Shown piece by piece: positions 60,648-64,000 of a stretch of DNA of 64,000 nt (its first letter is position 1; each line of letters begins with the position of its first letter). The stretch is from assembly GCF_002250565.1 (NCBI RefSeq), contig NZ_NMVJ01000010.1, forward strand, positions 1-64,000, written 5' to 3'. The DNA is from Parenemella sanctibonifatiensis (lineage in GTDB: Bacteria; Actinomycetota; Actinomycetes; Propionibacteriales; Propionibacteriaceae). The translations under genes and the position numbers were made by a program. The notes below the pieces were generated by a model. The model did not search any database and had not been told where the DNA came from. It was given only the letters and a program-made list of their open reading frames with translations.

Positions 60648-61463
60648 GTGCTGCGCATCTCAACAGTGAACGTGAACGGAATCCGGGCCGCCGAGCGCCG
60701 TGGCCTCGGGTCGTGGCTGGCCGAACGGGCCCCCGATGTGGTGGCGCTGCAGGAGGTCCGGTGTCCGGTGGAGCAACTCCCCACCGACCTGCTGGCGGGC
60801 TGGGAGTGGGCCTACGACGCGGGCACCCTGGCCGGACGCAACGGGGTGGCCGTGATGAGCCGTACGCCGTTCGCCGAGGTCCGGGTCGGCTTCGGCAACA
60901 AGCAGTTCGCGCATGAGGGCCGCTACATCGAGGTGGACCTCGGCGAGGCGCCGATCACCGTGGGCAGCCTGTATCTGCCAAAGGGCGACGTACCCGATGG
61001 CGGGCCTGCCGCGGAGAAGAAGTATCGCCGCAAGATGCGTTTCATGGCCTCCTTCGCGCGCTATCTGACCAAGGCTCGGCTGGCCGCGGCCGCCCGCGGG
61101 CGGGAGTTTGTGGTGATGGGTGACTTCAATGTCGCCCACACCGAACGGGACCTGAAGAACTGGCGTACCAACCGCAAGTCCGAAGGCTTCCTGCCCGAGG
61201 AGCGCGCATGGTTCGGCTCTTTGCTGGGGCCGCGGACTCTGCACGATGTCGTACGCCGGCTGCACCCCGACCAGGACGGCCCGTATTCGTGGTGGTCCTG
61301 GCGCGGTCAGGCCTTTGCCAATGACGCGGGCTGGCGGATCGACTACCACCTGGCCAGCCGCGGTCTGGCGGAAGCCTCCGTGTCCGGTGGCACCGACCGG
61401 GATGCCGACTATGAGTCACGGATCAGCGACCACGCGCCGGTGACGGTGGACTACGACGTCTGA
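60648..61463 (+). CDS. xthA: Exodeoxyribonuclease III / AP endonuclease
   Basis: A 271-residue enzyme of base-excision repair, cutting at abasic sites and degrading 3' ends. The endonuclease/exonuclease/phosphatase fold motifs are present: NVNGIRAAERRG, LQEVRC with the metal-binding Glu, GRYIEVDL, GDFNVAHTERD and the final SDHAPV with the catalytic Asp-His. GTG start with a leaderless promoter. Confidence 0.92.
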   Translation: MLRISTVNVNGIRAAERRGLGSWLAERAPDVVALQEVRCPVEQLPTDLLAGWEWAYDAGTLAGRNGVAVMSRTPFAEVRVGFGNKQFAHEGRYIEVDLGEAPITVGSLYLPKGDVPDGGPAAEKKYRRKMRFMASFARYLTKARLAAAARGREFVVMGDFNVAHTERDLKNWRTNRKSEGFLPEERAWFGSLLGPRTLHDVVRRLHPDQDGPYSWWSWRGQAFANDAGWRIDYHLASRGLAEASVSGGTDRDADYESRISDHAPVTVDYDV

Positions 61464-61494
61464 GCGGTGGCCCGGTCTGAGTCGGCGTACGACC

Positions 61495-62223
61495 TCAGGG
61501 CTTGAGGAAGCGGACCAGCAGGTCGTTGAGGCCGTCCGGGTTGTCACTGTTGAGCAGCTGGCCGCCGGCCAGTAGTTCCATCGTCGCACCCGGAATGGTG
61601 GTGGCGAGCCTCGTGGCGGCGTCGCTCCGATTGCGGTCGCCGGCGCTGGCGATCACCAGGGTGTCAGCCTGGATCTCACCCAGTCGGTCGCCGACCCGAT
61701 CGGCCGCCATCGACTTCAGGACGGCCTGGGCGGCGTCCTTGTTGATGCCCTGGGCAGCGAGTCGGCGCCGGGACATCATCTTCAGCGCCGCGGCCTGGAC
61801 CTTGAGTTGCATCGAGGACGGCTCGGGATGGGTGTTGACCAGGACCAGCCGATCGACCAGATCGGGCTGCTCAAGGGCGATCCGCAACGCGATGGTGCCA
61901 CCCAGCGACAGTCCGACCACGTGCATGCTGCGGACCCCGTGGCTGATCGGCAGCATCATCAGATCACTGGCGGCGCGGGCCATGTCGAAGTCGTCCTTGG
62001 CGCCGGGGCGCAGCCCGCGGATCCACGGTGCGGCCAGTTGGAAGTCATCGGCCAGCGCCTCGACCTGGGACTGCCACGAGGTCGGCATCTGCCCCTCGCC
62101 GTGGATCAGCACCACCAGTGGCTTCGGTGGTTGGCGACGCTCGTCGCCACCGTTCGGGTCGGCGTTGCTTGGGTCGACACTGTTCGGGTCGACACTGCGC
62201 GTGTCGAAGGGGTCAGCGCTCAT
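61495..62223 (-). CDS. Alpha/beta hydrolase
   Basis: A 242-residue hydrolase. The oxyanion block LVVLIHGEGQMPTSW is near residue 40, and the nucleophile elbow is GLSLGG (Ser about residue 107). A late Asp (ASAGDRNRS) is visible, but the usual catalytic His near the C-terminus is not obvious (LLAGGQLLNSDNPDGL where GH is expected), so activity is uncertain. The N-terminal ~30 residues are VDP/ADPN repeats. ATG 62223 was chosen; CAGACT lies seven bases upstream. Confidence 0.75.
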   Translation of the reverse strand: MSADPFDTRSVDPNSVDPSNADPNGGDERRQPPKPLVVLIHGEGQMPTSWQSQVEALADDFQLAAPWIRGLRPGAKDDFDMARAASDLMMLPISHGVRSMHVVGLSLGGTIALRIALEQPDLVDRLVLVNTHPEPSSMQLKVQAAALKMMSRRRLAAQGINKDAAQAVLKSMAADRVGDRLGEIQADTLVIASAGDRNRSDAATRLATTIPGATMELLAGGQLLNSDNPDGLNDLLVRFLKP

Positions 62224-62420
62224 GCTGGCCAGTCTGGCACGCCGGGTGGGCCGGCGTACGCGTGCAGAATCGACGTGCATATCGAGGTTGGCGCACTCAG
62301 GATGCAGATCGGGGCGGATCGCCGTCGTTTCTGCACGCTCGGACCGTACGCCCGTCTGGCCCGCCTGGCGTACGCGCCGAGCCAGCACCTCATGACAACA
62401 GGACCTCATGAAACACGAGG

Positions 62421-62443
62421 GCCCCCGTCCTCAGGACGGGGGC
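62421..62443 (-). terminator. Rho-independent-type hairpin after tRNA-Tyr
   Basis: GCCCCCGTCC and GGACGGGGGC form a perfect 10-bp GC stem with a three-base loop, ten bases beyond the tRNA 3' end on the minus strand, followed by CCTCGTGTTTC. Confidence 0.75.
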
Positions 62444-62452
62444 TGGGTCGTG

Positions 62453-62534
62453 TGGCAGGTGTTGGATTCGAACCAACGTAGGCGAAGCCGACGGTTTTAC
62501 AGACCGCTCCCTTTGGCCGCTCGGGCAACCTGCC
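62453..62534 (-). tRNA. tRNA-Tyr (anticodon GTA)
   Basis: On the minus strand the 7-bp acceptor stem pairs GGCAGGT with ACCTGCC, the anticodon loop is CTGTAAA, giving GTA, there is a long variable arm, and the T-loop is GGTTCGAATCC. The length is 82 bases without CCA, which is not encoded. Long variable arm plus GTA is diagnostic of bacterial tRNA-Tyr. Confidence 0.95.
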
Positions 62535-62566
62535 GTGGTTCCGCCCGAGAGTGGAACCGAGGAGTT

Positions 62567-62597
62567 ACTTTAGCAACCTCGGCGCCGGGAGCACCAA
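62567..62597 (-). promoter_or_regulatory. Promoter of tRNA-Tyr
   Basis: TTGGTG (62592-62597) and TAAAGT (62567-62572) on the minus strand, with a 19-base spacer; the -10 ends 32 bases before the tRNA. Confidence 0.5.
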
Positions 62598-62613
62598 TCA
62601 GCGACGGAGGTGA

Positions 62614-62814
62614 TCAGGCGTCGGAGCTGTCGCCGGCGATGTCGGGCCAGCCGACCGGATCGCCGGAGGTGGTGTTGGCGATGTCGGGCCAGCCAACGCC
62701 CTCGCCTGCGGTGGTGTCGCGGCTGTCGGGCCAGCCGACGTTGCCTCCGATCACAGCACCGAAACCGAGAGTCAGCAGAGCAGCTGCTGCGGCAAGACGC
62801 TTGGCAATACGCAT
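62614..62814 (-). CDS. Small secreted peptide with three VGWPD units
   Basis: A 66-residue precursor. Residues 1-23 form a Sec signal (MRIAKRLAAAAALLTLGFGA). The rest is three tandem units: VGWPDSRDTTAGEG, VGWPDIANTTSGDP and VGWPDIAGDSSDA, the first two 14 residues long. The ATG has AGGA eight bases upstream. It diverges from a TrmB/LuxR-type regulator (184-base gap), a layout that fits a peptide signal and its control gene. No known bacteriocin leader, double-Gly site or modifying enzyme is nearby. That it is real is supported by the signal, the repeat and the ribosome binding site; the signalling role is inference. Confidence 0.7.
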   Translation of the reverse strand: MRIAKRLAAAAALLTLGFGAVIGGNVGWPDSRDTTAGEGVGWPDIANTTSGDPVGWPDIAGDSSDA

Positions 62815-62947
62815 GGGAAGTCCTATCTCCGGGAACCGTTGCGCCCATTGTCAGGGTCCGGGACGACAAACTGCTAGCCATGACGGCAAAGCAATTCTGG
62901 CCAGTTGAAGCCATGGCCGCGACCGGACGTTTTCGTTGGTGGGATGA

Positions 62948-62978
62948 TTGACCCCTTTAGGTCAGCACCTCCTAGACT
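62948..62978 (+). promoter_or_regulatory. Promoter and palindrome upstream of the LuxR-type gene
   Basis: TTGACC (62948-62953), a 19-base spacer and TAGACT (62973-62978). The palindrome TGACC-N6-GGTCA (62949-62964) overlaps the -35, so a dimer bound here could control the regulator itself. Confidence 0.5.
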
Positions 62979-62997
62979 CTGGGCAACAGGAGGTGCG

Positions 62998-63999
62998 ATG
63001 TCGCTCTTTGCGAGCTTGGGCGTGGATCCGACGGCTGAGGCCGTCTATCTGCAGATGGTGAACTCCGGCGTGGCCTCCGCAGCGTCGCTGGCAGCGGCAC
63101 TGGGGCAGCCCGAAAGCGAGGTGAGCGCCGCACTGGCGACGCTGGCCGACTTGGGCCTGACGGCCCCTGACCCCAGCGAGCACGGCTTCCGGATCGTGCC
63201 CCCGCACACCGCGGTCGAGATCCTCATCGGACGGCAGGAGGAGGAGCTGGAGCGGCGGCGCGCTGAGCTGGTGTTGTCCCGCGAGGCCGCGACGCCGTTG
63301 TTGGACGACTACGTCCGGGCCCGGGTGCAGCAGCACAGCGACCTGGTCGAACTCATCGATGACCCCACCGTGGTCCGGGCCCGGCTCCGACAGCTGGTGC
63401 ACCAGGCCTCCGAAGCCTTGTGGACGACCCATCAGGGGCCGGCGTTGAGTGAGGCCGCCACCGCGGACTCGCTGGCGCTGGACCGGGAGCTGGCCGCGCG
63501 GGGTGTGGTCTCGCGCAACATCTTCCCGCGGGAGTCGCTCGGCCCGCGCCACTGGAATGACTACCTCGAGAAGACGGCTGAGTTGGGGCACCGGGTGCGC
63601 ATCATGTCCTCGGTGCCGGTGTTGACCGTCATCGTCGACAGCAAGGTCGGTCTGGTGCCCCATCAGGGCCGTGACGGCACCGGTGCTCACGTGTTGCACG
63701 GTGAGGCGTTGGTGAAGCCGCTGGTGATCCTGTTCGAGCAGTTGTGGCTCTCGGCGGTGCCGTTCGGCAGCGCCGATGTCGCCCAGCCCGGCGACACCCC
63801 TGAGAACCGGCTCCGGCTGGTGGCTGTGCTGATGGCTGGCGGCATGAAGGATGAGGCCATTGCTCGACGGATGGACATCTCCACCCGGACCGTACGCCGG
63901 CTGGTGTCGGCTCTGCTGGAACAGCTCGGCGCCGAGAGCCGCTTCCAGGCCGGTGTCATGGCCGCCCGGCTGGGATGGTTGACGCCCGGCGAGGAGTGA
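62998..63999 (+). CDS. TrmB-like / LuxR-type transcriptional regulator
   Basis: A 333-residue regulator complete to its stop one base before the window edge. Residues ~10-60 form a TrmB-like winged helix (AEAVYLQMVNSGVASAASLA, then SEVSAALATLADLGL). A middle domain of ~190 residues includes a phospholipase-D-like or effector-binding part. The C-terminal HTH of LuxR type is at ~270-325 (VLMAGGMKDEAIARRMDIS, then TVRRLVSALLEQL). No receiver domain is present. A strong AGGAGGT site precedes ATG 62998. The divergent partner encodes the VGWPD peptide. Confidence 0.88.
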   Translation: MSLFASLGVDPTAEAVYLQMVNSGVASAASLAAALGQPESEVSAALATLADLGLTAPDPSEHGFRIVPPHTAVEILIGRQEEELERRRAELVLSREAATPLLDDYVRARVQQHSDLVELIDDPTVVRARLRQLVHQASEALWTTHQGPALSEAATADSLALDRELAARGVVSRNIFPRESLGPRHWNDYLEKTAELGHRVRIMSSVPVLTVIVDSKVGLVPHQGRDGTGAHVLHGEALVKPLVILFEQLWLSAVPFGSADVAQPGDTPENRLRLVAVLMAGGMKDEAIARRMDISTRTVRRLVSALLEQLGAESRFQAGVMAARLGWLTPGEE

Positions 64000-64000
64000 G

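Noticed and set aside
62453-62534. Prophage or island attachment site at tRNA-Tyr
   Set aside because: No integrase gene and no duplicated tRNA 3' end are visible in the window.

Overview
The window is one contiguous piece of a high-GC actinobacterial chromosome. A 14-gene nuo operon flanked by menaquinone and prenyl genes, KorAB with an ActP/DUF485 pair, LGFP-repeat proteins, polyprenol-phosphate-dependent mannosyltransferases, DUF5302 and leaderless TANNNT promoters together suggest the order Propionibacteriales, probably Propionibacteriaceae. That placement is an inference from gene content and style, not from a marker gene.

Layout. 1-1306: 3' part of an IS256-type element and an orphan gene of lower GC. 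1475-3788: ABC-type ATPase and permease. 3796-23453: respiratory block. An isochorismate synthase (menF, minus strand) diverges from a geranylgeranyl-reductase-family gene, a 26-codon ORF, nuoA to nuoN and a polyprenyl diphosphate synthase. Most genes in this plus-strand array overlap by 1-4 bases, so it reads as one transcription unit for complex I and its quinone. 23648-28548: an Hsp70-like protein, a fatty-acid desaturase, and a DesR/DesK-like response regulator and kinase, with two matching 40-bp operators. 28601-35467: two paralogous secreted proteins with N-terminal beta-type modules, a GH16 domain and LGFP repeats. 35607-43165: amidase, GT87 mannosyltransferase with an M13 peptidase, DUF5302 protein, kinase-like protein and a proline-rich membrane protein. 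43189-43786: IS3 remnant. 43787-49158: acetate symporter pair and 2-oxoglutarate:ferredoxin oxidoreductase korAB.

49375-52751 is a scar region. A second copy of a lacI gene is split in two, and between and beside the halves lie a truncated yceI, an mmcQ-like gene, a YezG-like immunity gene, the tail of a nuclease toxin and the 3' part of a sulfatase. 52758-57987 is the intact parent locus: a DUF6807 protein, a Gfo/Idh dehydrogenase, LacI and a GH2 glycosidase, probably a glycoside-use cluster. 58034-61463: MptB-like mannosyltransferase, a 26-bp tandem repeat, M23 peptidase and exonuclease III. 61495-62534: alpha/beta hydrolase and tRNA-Tyr. The window ends with a 66-residue secreted peptide carrying three VGWPD units, divergent from a TrmB/LuxR-type regulator. 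This pair is the best candidate for an undescribed signalling system here.

Across the window at least nine genes start exactly six bases after a TANNNT-like hexamer and lack a ribosome binding site, as expected for leaderless mRNAs in actinobacteria.
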